52,491 nt of DNA from NCBI GenBank assembly GCA_947643665.1, contig CANRWW010000018.1:1-52491 (forward strand), in the 5' to 3' direction. Of the stretch, positions 44,939 through 52,491 are shown one piece after another (position 1 is the stretch's first letter; each line of letters begins with the position of its first letter). The DNA comes from an uncultured Porphyromonadaceae bacterium. Lineage in GTDB: Bacteria > Bacteroidota > Bacteroidia > Bacteroidales > Muribaculaceae. The position numbers and the translations under genes are program-made. Below the pieces are notes generated by a model. That model saw nothing but the letters and a program-made list of their open reading frames with translations. It ran no database searches and was not told the DNA's origin.

Positions 44939-46382
44939 ACAGTCTTACCACAAACGTTTATTTTTCTGGCTATTAGGATATTCCATATTGTTAATGGGAT
45001 GTTTTGTCATATTCCAGGCAAAGCGTGAAAAGCAGTTTAAAGCCGAAGAATTGAATTCGCAGTTGCAACTTATCAATACATATATTATTTCAGAACTTTC
45101 AGATGGGGTCAATATAAAAGATATACAACTACGCGAAATACACCCGTTTGAAGATCTTCGTATCACTGTCATAGATCCTGACGGAAATGTCATCCACGAC
45201 AATTCACTTGATTCACTCCCAAATACCAACCATCTCAGTCGTAAAGAAATCGCAACAGCAATAAAATACGGAAACGGTTTTACAATAAGACGGCATAGCG
45301 AAAGCACTGGTGACACATATTTCTATTCAGCTCGAAAAGATAATGACGGTCTGATCGTGAGAACCGCTGTTCCATATTCAATACCGTTGAGTGAACTTCT
45401 TGAAGCTGATTACGGGTTTATCTGGTTTATAGGAATTATAACATTGCTGATGTGTACACTGGGATTTTTTGCAACCCACCGCTTAGGGCAGCATATATCC
45501 AGATTAAACCGATTTGCAGAAAAGGCAGAAAAAGGATATAATATATCAGACACAGAGCCATTCCAGCATGATGAGCTTGGAGATATCTCCAACCATATAG
45601 TACGGCTTTACGCCCGCTTACAACAGGCAAATGCAGATCGTGACAAAGAGCATAAAGCTGCTTTACATGAACATCAGGAAAAAGAACGCATAAAAAAACA
45701 ACTTACAAACAACATCAATCACGAACTGAAAACACCTGTCGCCGCCATAAAAATTTGTTTGGAAACACTGCTAACCCATGAAAATCTGCCACAGGAAAAG
45801 AAAACAGACTTTTTGCAAAGAAGCCTGGCAAACACAAACAGGCTACAAAAACTTCTGGAGGATGTGGCACAGATCACGCGCATGGAGGATGGATGTGAAC
45901 AGATTGCAAAACATCCCTTGGATCTTGGAAACATCATAACCGACATTTGTATGGAATGTCAGCATATGGCAACGTCTAAAGGTATAGAAATACACAATCA
46001 TATTACCGGACCACTTCCGTTTATTGGCAATCCATCTTTGCTTATATCTGTATTTCATAACCTTATAGACAACGCAATAGCTTACTCTGGAGGAACAGAA
46101 ATCGTAATCCGCGAACAAAAAGGTCGTGTCGGCAAAATAACCCTTATAATCGCTGATAACGGTAACGGGGTAAGTGATGAACATCTGCCCCACCTCTTTG
46201 AACGTTTCTACCGTGTAGACAAAGGCCGTTCACGCGCAGTCGGCGGAACCGGACTTGGCTTGGCCATAGTAAAGAATGCAATCATACTCCACGGAGGGAA
46301 TATCACTGTAGCCAACAGAAGTGAAGGAGGCCTGGTTTTCACTATCTCATTGCCGGCGGCAGACAATCTTAATAAGGCTTAA
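44916..46382 (+). CDS. Sensor histidine kinase, partner of the OmpR-type regulator
   Basis: A 488-residue membrane kinase. Two TM segments (about residues 12-32 and 165-190) flank a ~130-residue periplasmic domain. A HAMP-like linker follows (FATHRLGQHISRLNRFAEKAEKG), then the phospho-acceptor H269 in NNINHELKTPVAAIKI and the ATPase boxes (NLIDNAIAYSGG, IADNGNGVSDEHLPHLFERFYRVDKG, GGTGLGLAIVKNAI). Architecture is PhoR/RprX-like. The frame overlaps the regulator gene by 23 bases; the ATG at 44922 is an alternative start. It ends 99 bases before the preferred start of the phosphate transporter. Confidence 0.93.
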   Translation: MAMYLLSKQSYHKRLFFWLLGYSILLMGCFVIFQAKREKQFKAEELNSQLQLINTYIISELSDGVNIKDIQLREIHPFEDLRITVIDPDGNVIHDNSLDSLPNTNHLSRKEIATAIKYGNGFTIRRHSESTGDTYFYSARKDNDGLIVRTAVPYSIPLSELLEADYGFIWFIGIITLLMCTLGFFATHRLGQHISRLNRFAEKAEKGYNISDTEPFQHDELGDISNHIVRLYARLQQANADRDKEHKAALHEHQEKERIKKQLTNNINHELKTPVAAIKICLETLLTHENLPQEKKTDFLQRSLANTNRLQKLLEDVAQITRMEDGCEQIAKHPLDLGNIITDICMECQHMATSKGIEIHNHITGPLPFIGNPSLLISVFHNLIDNAIAYSGGTEIVIREQKGRVGKITLIIADNGNGVSDEHLPHLFERFYRVDKGRSRAVGGTGLGLAIVKNAIILHGGNITVANRSEGGLVFTISLPAADNLNKA

Positions 46383-46400
46383 ATGGCGTAAAACCCTAAT

Positions 46401-46439
46401 GTTTCATAAAAATTTAAATTTTATGAAACATTTATGAAA
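46401..46439 (+). promoter_or_regulatory. Repeated TTATGAAA sites, candidate binding site of the PhoB-like regulator
   Basis: TTATGAAA occurs twice in direct orientation at 46421-46428 and 46432-46439, spaced 11 bases, and once inverted at 46402-46409. The 11-base period equals that of Pho boxes bound by PhoB-type regulators. The last copy ends 11 bases before the -7 box, so the direct repeats occupy the -33 region, where no TTTG exists. This is the layout of an activator-dependent promoter (inference). Confidence 0.6.
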
Positions 46440-46450
46440 TGTCCGTATGT

Positions 46451-46458
46451 TACTTTTG
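46451..46458 (+). promoter_or_regulatory. -7 promoter box of the phosphate transporter gene
   Basis: TACTTTTG matches TAnnTTTG and lies 23 bases before the ATG at 46482. The longer frame starting at 46434 would place the start codon upstream of this promoter, which argues for 46482. Confidence 0.65.
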
Positions 46459-46481
46459 TAGCAACTAAAACAGATAAATTT

Positions 46482-48758
46482 ATGGACATCTTATTTTTGT
46501 GCGTCATAATATTCCTGTTTTTGCTGGCAGTATTTGATCTGTCAGTAGGAGTTAGCAATGACGCTGTAAATTTTCTTAATTCCGCTATAGGTTCAAAAGC
46601 GGCATCATTCAAAAGGGTAATCATTATAGCTTCAATAGGTGTATTCATTGGAGCGGCAATGAGCAACGGCATGATGGAAATTGCCCGGCACGGAATTTTC
46701 CGGCCAGAGCATTTCTCATTTTATGATCTCATATGCATCTTTATGGCAGTAATGATTACCGATATAATACTCCTTGATGTATTCAACACGCTAGGCATGC
46801 CCACTTCCACCACAGTATCTATGGTATTTGAACTTCTCGGTGCCACATTTGTGGTTGCATTGATAAAAATAGCCGGTGGGATAGATCTGGGATTCAATGA
46901 CCTGCTGAATACGGAAAAAGCTCTTTCGGTAATAATAGGAATCTTCCTTTCTGTGGCGATAGCTTTCTTTTTCGGTACTGTCGTGCAATTTATTTCACGC
47001 ATGATTTTCTCGTTTAACTATCATAGCAAACTAAAATGGAAAATCGGGATTTTCGGAGGTATCTGTGCTACCGCAATAATCTATTTTCTGATTATAAAGG
47101 GGGCAAAGGATCTTACTTTCATGACTCCTGAGGTAAAAAAATGGATCAATGCACATACCGCAGTCATAATATTGGGTTGTTTCGGATTTTTCACAATCCT
47201 TATGCAGCTTCTCCACGCCATGAAAGTAAACGTCCTGAAAGTGATCGTTCTCATGGGCACATTCGCCTTGGCAATGGCCTTTGCAGGCAATGACCTTGTA
47301 AATTTCATAGGCGTTCCTCTCAGCGGCCTAGCCTCTTATCAAGATTACATAGCAAATGGAGCCGGCGATGCCCGCGGCCATATGATGGGGGCACTTAACG
47401 GACCGGCAAACACCCCGATATGGTTTCTTATAGGAGCCGGTGCACTGATGGTGGTATCACTTGCATCTTCCAAAAAAGCACGTAATGTGGCAAAGACTGA
47501 GATTGGTCTTGGAAGCCAGCAAGGTGGTGAGGAAATGTTCGGTTCATCACGCATTGCGCGCCGTCTCGTAAGATGGACGATATCTTTTCTCGGATGGGTA
47601 CGTAAGATCACACCATATAAAGTTCGATTGTGGTTTGGCAAACGTTTTAATATTGATGAGACCATAATAGAACCGGGGGCAGCTTTTGATCTTCTCAGAG
47701 GTGCAGTCAACCTTGTGCTCGCCGGTGCGCTTATTGCACTCGGAACATCACTTAAGCTACCGCTTTCCACCACGTTTGTAACCTTCATGGTAGCAATGGG
47801 AACTTCATTGGCCGATAAAGCCTGGGGGAGAGAAAGTGCCGTATTCCGCATCACAGGAGTGATTTCGGTAATCGGCGGATGGTTCCTTACTGCCGGTGTC
47901 GCCTTTATAGGAGCTGGTGTGATTGTGCTGCTCATGCATTTCGGTGGCCATTGGATGATGTTTGCACTTGCATTGGTTACAATACTGCTGATTATCCGCA
48001 GTAACCGACGTTTTCGCAAACGCCAGAAAGAAGAGTCTGGAGACGTTATGTTCCAGACTATTATCTCTACAACTGATAAAAACGAAACATGGAACCTGCT
48101 TCTTCTATATATAACCAAACAACAAGAAAAATTCATAGAATTTGCCAAGGAAAATTACGGAAATATCACCAATGCCTTTATCAAGGAAAATGCAGGAGCC
48201 TTAAGCAAGGCGGATAAACGACTTGCATTACAGAAAGACACTCTTAAAAATGCCAGACGCAAGGAAACATTATGCCTAAGACAGGTCAGCAGAGAGATTG
48301 CAATAGAAAAAAGCACATGGTTTCATCTTGCCAACAACTGCTGTATGAGTGTATTATATAACTTACGGCGAATCAACGAAATCTGTAAGGAACATGTGGA
48401 AAATAACTTCCATCCGCTCCCACAGAAATATCATACCGGATTTGAAGAAACCAGGACAATGGTTATGAATCTTTTAGATGACACCATGTCAGTCCTTACG
48501 ACCAATGAAATATCAGATGTTGCAAAAATACGCAAACGTTGCGATCAAATAAAAGATTCAATATCTGACACATACCATAATCTACACGATCAGTTGCGTG
48601 AGGGAGATGCCAACTCCATGACTGTAGTTTATGTGTATCTGAACATGCTTCAGGAAACACAGGAAATTGTATCTTCCATACGCAAATACCTACGTGCATA
48701 TGCAAAATTGCATGATTCCGACTTCAGCAGCCGGCGCACGAAATTGCGTACCACATAA
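46482..48758 (+). CDS. PiT-type inorganic phosphate transporter with C-terminal PhoU-like domain
   Basis: A 758-residue transporter. Residues ~1-520 form a PiT core with the duplicated signature (SVGVSNDAVNFLNSAIGSKAA near the N-terminus and AFAGNDLVNFIGVPLSGL in the middle) and about 12 TM helices. Residues ~523-758 are soluble and all-helical (TDKNETWNLLLLYITKQQEKFIEFAKENYG, CCMSVLYNLRRINEICKEHVENNFHP), resembling PhoU. Bacterial PiT proteins usually have PhoU as a separate protein; fused forms are known in Bacteroidetes. The domain probably tunes transport or signalling to the nearby two-component system. Preferred start is ATG 46482, downstream of the promoter box. Confidence 0.9.
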   Translation: MDILFLCVIIFLFLLAVFDLSVGVSNDAVNFLNSAIGSKAASFKRVIIIASIGVFIGAAMSNGMMEIARHGIFRPEHFSFYDLICIFMAVMITDIILLDVFNTLGMPTSTTVSMVFELLGATFVVALIKIAGGIDLGFNDLLNTEKALSVIIGIFLSVAIAFFFGTVVQFISRMIFSFNYHSKLKWKIGIFGGICATAIIYFLIIKGAKDLTFMTPEVKKWINAHTAVIILGCFGFFTILMQLLHAMKVNVLKVIVLMGTFALAMAFAGNDLVNFIGVPLSGLASYQDYIANGAGDARGHMMGALNGPANTPIWFLIGAGALMVVSLASSKKARNVAKTEIGLGSQQGGEEMFGSSRIARRLVRWTISFLGWVRKITPYKVRLWFGKRFNIDETIIEPGAAFDLLRGAVNLVLAGALIALGTSLKLPLSTTFVTFMVAMGTSLADKAWGRESAVFRITGVISVIGGWFLTAGVAFIGAGVIVLLMHFGGHWMMFALALVTILLIIRSNRRFRKRQKEESGDVMFQTIISTTDKNETWNLLLLYITKQQEKFIEFAKENYGNITNAFIKENAGALSKADKRLALQKDTLKNARRKETLCLRQVSREIAIEKSTWFHLANNCCMSVLYNLRRINEICKEHVENNFHPLPQKYHTGFEETRTMVMNLLDDTMSVLTTNEISDVAKIRKRCDQIKDSISDTYHNLHDQLREGDANSMTVVYVYLNMLQETQEIVSSIRKYLRAYAKLHDSDFSSRRTKLRTT

Positions 48759-48777
48759 ATAGCCGTTTGCATAAAAA

Positions 48778-48829
48778 TCAGAAGTGCATACTGAAAGTTT
48801 CATCAAACTTTTCAGTATGCACTTCTGAT
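48778..48829. terminator. Hairpin between convergent genes
   Basis: A long stem (48778-48800 with 48805-48829, one or two bulges) with a 4-base loop lies 20 bases after the transporter stop and 62 bases from the stop of the convergent PCMD gene. No long U-run follows, but its position suits a bidirectional terminator. Confidence 0.65.
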
Positions 48830-48890
48830 AAATATCGTTTAGAAGCGTTCAGATGGGTCAAAAGCTGTTCTGATTCGCCTTCACATCATA

Positions 48891-50462
48891 TCAATAATCA
48901 TAAATAAGCTCCAGATCATCCAGACACAACACACTGCCTGCACCTCCGGTGAAATAATCTCCATACTTGCTGGCACTGCCAACAATAAGTATGTACTTAG
49001 GAACCCTGGATGTGGATGTATAATTAAGTTCTATCTCAAACGGCACATATTCCGGTATAGACTGTCCACTCTGATATTTGCCATACGCCACTACGTACGA
49101 TCCGTTCGGATCAAACAGGCTTCTGTTTGCCGGATTCGTTCGGATCTCAAATGGCTCCGATGAATCAATCAACGAGCACCATACGATACAGGTATCAGGC
49201 TCACCTTTCAGCGACGCGAATTCATTGTTTGTATGGCTTATTGGCGCCGAATTATATTTAAGATAGCCTCGGAGCTTTGTCGGACGCTCTGTAAAATGCC
49301 GTCCGAAGCTCAAAACGCCATTTGTGCCATCAGTCCTGACATATGATCCGACGAAGATGTTTCCAGCAGCAAGTTTGCCGATTACCCCGATGCCCACGAA
49401 ACGGGTCTCCAGCATTGCCGCGAGTCCTTTTCCGGTAGAAGTATCCTCAGTTGGCACCGTATTACTTTCTCCAAGTGTGGTCGCGCCTTTGTTACCTGTT
49501 CCCCAATATGGCTCTCCACCTTCTGGCCACGGATTCCAGATCTTACCATCTTTGCTCCATTCGTCCAAAGTGGAATTAGGGACCTGCAATATGCTTCCTG
49601 TTTTAAATTCTACAATTTTACCAACTTCAGAATCAGAGAAGGCACGTGCCTCATATGTGGTAAGAGGATTTAGATTGATTATACGTGCACAGAAAGTTCC
49701 ACCTGTATGTGTCACCCAGCCATCCGGCACGCGGGTCCATTCTGTTTCTCCCTTAACACGGAATTCCACCCCGTTATCACGCCCGGAAACACCAGAACCA
49801 TATACCCATCCAACTTGTGTCCAGCCATCGGCATGCATGGTCTCAACTGTACTTTCCACATATTCTCCATATATTGTCCAGACTTCTTCCTTGCCAAAAG
49901 AGTTCACTGTTACTTCTATCGGTTTATGCAAACTTACAGTATGTCCTATAAGATCGGGGTCAATAGTAGAATTATCAGGGCCAAGTTTCATCGTCAGCAC
50001 TTTCACTGTTTCAAGCGCTTCTTTGCCTGCCACGGTAACGACCACACGACGGCCCGTAACGTCTATTATGGTAGCTCCGACCTGGTTCTCTATTGTAAAA
50101 TACCTTTCGATATTCTGTTTTCCTTGTATGACCCAGTCATAATCCTGATATAACCGGAGCGTCACGATATAATAGCGTGAAAGATCAATCGGTTTATCCA
50201 GATCCCCGGATACTATTGAGGCGCCTTCTGACAAGGAATAAGAGGTTATAGGCACGTTCCTTATATCCACACTCTCATCAAATGTGAGAGTTACCAATCT
50301 GTTCGCAGAGTCTATCTCAGCAGCTTTTATCAGCCCTGGGGCATCCATTTCTGTGAAATTAGGTTGTATGCGGGGATAAGGTATGTCATTTTTAAGGCAT
50401 CCATGCAACATGAGCATTACTGCCAGCAATGGGAAAATAATGTACAATTTATCAAAGCGCAT
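48891..50462 (-). CDS. PCMD-domain lipoprotein
   Basis: A 523-residue surface or periplasmic lipoprotein, starting at the ATG at 50462 (MRFDKLYIIFPLLAVMLMLHGC, C22); an ATG four codons upstream is also in frame. Residues ~25-230 hold Ig-like or cadherin-like beta domains (LVTLTFDESVDIRNVPITSYSLSEG, RYFTIENQVGATIIDVTGRRVVVTV). The C-terminal ~230 residues show the putative carbohydrate metabolism (PCMD) domain pattern: LDEWSKDGKIWNPWPEGGEPYWGTGNKG, TSTGKGLAAMLETR, LRGYLKYNSAPISH and a final LCLDDLELIYDY. It is the third gene of a barrel-barrel-lipoprotein cassette. Carbohydrate binding is inferred from the family. Confidence 0.85.
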   Translation of the reverse strand: MRFDKLYIIFPLLAVMLMLHGCLKNDIPYPRIQPNFTEMDAPGLIKAAEIDSANRLVTLTFDESVDIRNVPITSYSLSEGASIVSGDLDKPIDLSRYYIVTLRLYQDYDWVIQGKQNIERYFTIENQVGATIIDVTGRRVVVTVAGKEALETVKVLTMKLGPDNSTIDPDLIGHTVSLHKPIEVTVNSFGKEEVWTIYGEYVESTVETMHADGWTQVGWVYGSGVSGRDNGVEFRVKGETEWTRVPDGWVTHTGGTFCARIINLNPLTTYEARAFSDSEVGKIVEFKTGSILQVPNSTLDEWSKDGKIWNPWPEGGEPYWGTGNKGATTLGESNTVPTEDTSTGKGLAAMLETRFVGIGVIGKLAAGNIFVGSYVRTDGTNGVLSFGRHFTERPTKLRGYLKYNSAPISHTNNEFASLKGEPDTCIVWCSLIDSSEPFEIRTNPANRSLFDPNGSYVVAYGKYQSGQSIPEYVPFEIELNYTSTSRVPKYILIVGSASKYGDYFTGGAGSVLCLDDLELIYDY

Positions 50463-50491
50463 TGTCATGTCCATTCATATTGGCGACGGGC

Positions 50492-51379
50492 TTAGATATA
50501 GACCGCCATGCCGAAGTTGATATTGAATATATTGAAACGGAAATTGGCACCGGAAGAAAATCTCCTCCCTTCATCAACTCCGTTAGTGCTCTGTTTTTCG
50601 TGGTGAACATTTATACCGAAAACTCCAAATGAGACATTAAAACTGACATAATCCATTATAAAGACACATAAGCCAGGAGAAAAATTCAATGCCGCAGACA
50701 TGGAGCTAGTGCGTGTATCATATAGTTCGCCTCCGTAATGCCTCAGAAACCGTGAAGAACCTGCGCCAAAAGCGACTTCCACTTCATTGAATACCCCAAA
50801 ACGCCGGTCGCGCCCTAATCCTACATAATTACGATAAGCAATTGCCGCAGAGTAGTTCTTTGAATAATAACTCACATCTGAAAGTGAGAAATTCATATCA
50901 TCGCTTATGTCAAATTTCAGTCCTCCCAGATCTGCCAACATACGTGTGTACTTAAAATTCACTCCTATTGACTGATTATTTGCAAAAAAGTACGATATTG
51001 ACGGCTGGAGAGAATATGCCTTGACTTTTATATTAAAATCTTTCAATACCGAAAGCAACTGGACATCATCGGTGTTAAATTCTCCATATGATGCAAGCAT
51101 TCCAAACGACCATTGTCCTTTAGGAATAAACAGGTAGTTGAATAGGCCGCGATCATAACGCCCGTAGTTTTTCTGAGGTAAGATAAGGCTTACCGTATCA
51201 CCTTTTACTATTACTTTTTCATTACGGGCAGCTTCTTGCATAGCGACTGAATCAAGTGGGATCTTCTTGGATTGAGCCAATCTGTCAAGTATATTGAATG
51301 GCAGAACACGTGCGTGACTATCAGGTGCCACGACCATGGTTGCCATAATGAAAACCAATATCTTCAATATTTTAAGCAT
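50492..51379 (-). CDS. Outer-membrane beta-barrel protein, paralogue 2 of a tandem pair
   Basis: A 295-residue protein with a signal peptide (MLKILKILVFIMATMVVAPDSHA), a ~70-residue N-terminal extension (PFNILDRLAQSKKIPLDSVAM, VIVKGDTVSLILPQ) and a barrel. Landmarks shared with the 51401 gene are LFIPKGQWSFG, AYRNYVGLGRDRRFGVFNEVEV, LNFSPGLCVFIMDYVSFNVSFGVFG and the closing FNIFNINFGMAVYI. The extension is absent from the other copy. It lies 21 bases after the upstream copy. It may pair with the PCMD lipoprotein downstream to form a surface complex (inference). Confidence 0.8.
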   Translation of the reverse strand: MLKILKILVFIMATMVVAPDSHARVLPFNILDRLAQSKKIPLDSVAMQEAARNEKVIVKGDTVSLILPQKNYGRYDRGLFNYLFIPKGQWSFGMLASYGEFNTDDVQLLSVLKDFNIKVKAYSLQPSISYFFANNQSIGVNFKYTRMLADLGGLKFDISDDMNFSLSDVSYYSKNYSAAIAYRNYVGLGRDRRFGVFNEVEVAFGAGSSRFLRHYGGELYDTRTSSMSAALNFSPGLCVFIMDYVSFNVSFGVFGINVHHEKQSTNGVDEGRRFSSGANFRFNIFNINFGMAVYI

Positions 51380-51400
51380 AGAGTCAGACTGTGGATAGCA

Positions 51401-52135
51401 TTACAGGTAAAAAGCAACGCCAAAAGTGATTGAAAAAAGATTGATTTTAAAACGGGCCTCTTTTGAATTATATGAAGAATCATATATGCGGTCTGTTATC
51501 GCCTTTGTATGATTGTATGAAAAACCAAGAACACCTACATTCACTTCTATGGCAGAATAGTTGTTCAAGAACATCACCATACCAGGAGCAAGGCCTACGT
51601 TGACATTCCATGAATTTTGAAACGTTCCAGAAAAATCCGCACCTTTCCCATTGGCAATCTTCGACTGTCCCCCACCGACTTGCAATTGCACTTCATTAAA
51701 GAAAGCAAAACGCCGGCTATGCCCTAGGCTCACATAATTACGGAAAGCACCCATTACAGAATAATTATGTGAAATAGAGTAAAGGTTTTCCACATTATAG
51801 TCTGTTTCACTGTCAATTTTTACAGTGGCATTATCAAGCCTGGTACGTGTGCGGGTATATGCGAACTTTCCTCCTGCTGCCATATTATCCTGAAAACAAT
51901 ATAAAAGCATCGGGCTTACCTTAAATGTATAGGCGTCTCCTCCTATATTTTCAATTATGAGAAACTGATACTTGCTCTGATTGGATTGCGAAAAACTTAC
52001 GCTCACACCCGTAATCCATTGACCTTTGGGAATAAATGAGATCTGCTCCAGACCACGCTTAAACTCAACCTGAGCCTGTGAAGGAACCCAAGCCGATATA
52101 AATACTACAAAAAATGTCAAGAATTTTCTTACCAT
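51401..52135 (-). CDS. Outer-membrane beta-barrel protein, paralogue 1 of a tandem pair
   Basis: A 244-residue protein starting at the ATG at 52135 (MVRKFLTFFVVFISAWVPSQAQ, signal peptide); a start four codons upstream is possible. The barrel has the same landmarks as its neighbour: FIPKGQWITGVSVSF, AFRNYVSLGHSRRFAFFNEVQL, NVGLAPGMVMFLNNYSAIEVNVGVLG and the closing INLFSITFGVAFYL. It is the first gene of the minus-strand cassette and lies 21 bases before paralogue 2. Function unknown. Confidence 0.8.
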   Translation of the reverse strand: MVRKFLTFFVVFISAWVPSQAQVEFKRGLEQISFIPKGQWITGVSVSFSQSNQSKYQFLIIENIGGDAYTFKVSPMLLYCFQDNMAAGGKFAYTRTRTRLDNATVKIDSETDYNVENLYSISHNYSVMGAFRNYVSLGHSRRFAFFNEVQLQVGGGQSKIANGKGADFSGTFQNSWNVNVGLAPGMVMFLNNYSAIEVNVGVLGFSYNHTKAITDRIYDSSYNSKEARFKINLFSITFGVAFYL

Positions 52136-52147
52136 CACAAAATGCAC

Positions 52148-52491
52148 ATATAGTATACGCCAGACATACTATAGTCAATAACCTGTTGATTATAAAAGCA
52201 AAAGCGTCAAGCTACAATTGCGTTAAGACACTTTAACTCATAACCAAAATTTTCGTAAAGTTAAAAATTTATTCTCAAATGGCAGTCATAACAAAAGGTT
52301 AAAATTTTTAACACCGCATCCTTATATTATGTTGTCAGCATATTTTTCGTTAATTTTGCAGAGACAAGAAAATTATGTTCCTTATCACTGGTGTGATATG
52401 TATAAGATCATATTATCTTTTAATTTTACCTCTTTGATATATACAATGATTCGGTAAAATTTGAGGTTGTTCAGCCTTGGCTAAGCCGCTA
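52148..52491. other. Intergenic region at the window end
   Basis: 344 bases with no convincing gene. It is AT-rich at 52220-52330. It contains a plus-strand promoter box (52351-52358) for something beyond the edge and a 9-bp inverted repeat (52422-52430 with 52453-52461). No clear -7 box was found for the minus-strand barrel cassette. Confidence 0.55.
52351..52358 (+). promoter_or_regulatory. -7 promoter box facing out of the window
   Basis: TAATTTTG matches TAnnTTTG, and TTG of a possible -33 element lies at 52332-52334 (16-base spacer). No open frame follows within the window, so it either has a long leader or drives an RNA or gene that starts beyond 52491. Confidence 0.5.

Noticed and set aside
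46434-46481. Earlier ATG for the phosphate transporter (16 extra residues)
   Set aside because: It lies upstream of the TACTTTTG promoter box and within the repeat region, and the added residues break the usual N-terminal TM start.
47345-48148. 267-codon open frame on the minus strand
   Set aside because: Antisense to the phosphate transporter, with no recognisable domain or promoter.
49324-50142. 272-codon open frame on the plus strand
   Set aside because: Antisense to the PCMD lipoprotein; composition is that of a shadow frame.
52422-52461. 9-bp inverted repeat near the window end as an IS terminus
   Set aside because: No transposase, target duplication or second copy is visible; AT-rich short repeats of this kind occur by chance.
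1-52491. CRISPR arrays, insertion sequences, integrases, tRNA or rRNA genes
   Set aside because: I looked for regular spaced repeats, transposase or integrase motifs, tRNA-like cloverleaf ends and rRNA blocks by eye and found none convincing; a tRNAscan or ISfinder search would be decisive.

Overview
The window reads as chromosomal DNA of a Bacteroidales bacterium, most likely a gut member near the Muribaculaceae (the family level is inference). The supports are: promoter boxes of the Bacteroidetes form TAnnTTTG, few Shine-Dalgarno sites, a SusC-like TonB-dependent receptor, a Porin_10-type porin, a PCMD lipoprotein, a long-form PPi-dependent phosphofructokinase, NspC, DUF4250 and DUF6155 proteins, and S16 and IF3 proteins with long low-complexity tails. 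Most of it is core genome. I see no intact mobile element, CRISPR array, rRNA or tRNA.

Layout: 1-540 is the 3' end of rpsP and its terminator. 623-8050 is a LytS/LytTR two-component system (minus strand) divergent from a complete tripartite RND efflux operon (plus strand). Between them lie two opposed promoters, a 10-bp direct repeat at 20-bp spacing and a palindrome. 8086-11788 is the conserved thrS-infC-rpmI-rplT operon (minus). 11965-14424 is a membrane pyrophosphatase. 14503-17784 is a small membrane protein, a PstS-like lipoprotein and a TPR protein. 17853-19209 is a nitroreductase-like protein, a small membrane protein and a possible relic of a LuxR-type regulator. 19354-22309 is dnaB convergent with a type II NADH dehydrogenase. 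22537-30405 is a TonB-dependent receptor, a DUF6155 protein, the Kup K+ transporter, a porin and a solute-binding-like protein. 30451-37581 is a minus-strand block: MBL hydrolase, rsmG, a lipoprotein and a decayed endonuclease I homologue, PPi-phosphofructokinase, TatD and polyprenyl synthase. 37686-43271 is a plus-strand block: DUF4250 protein, UvrD/PcrA helicase, nspC, glycosyltransferase and radC. 43307-44058 is an outer-membrane barrel. 44188-48758 is an OmpR-type two-component system followed by a PiT phosphate transporter with a PhoU-like tail. 48891-52147 is a minus-strand cassette of two paralogous outer-membrane barrels and a PCMD lipoprotein.

How the parts fit: the two two-component systems each sit beside a plausible target (efflux pump; phosphate transporter), and in both cases repeated sites lie just upstream of the target's -7 box. 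The membrane pyrophosphatase and the PPi-dependent phosphofructokinase together suggest a cell that uses pyrophosphate as an energy currency. The least ordinary content is the endonuclease I pseudoenzyme with its coupled lipoprotein (31890-33658), the barrel-barrel-PCMD cassette (48891-52147) and the two putative regulatory circuits. I did not find a clearly new multi-gene defence or mobile system.
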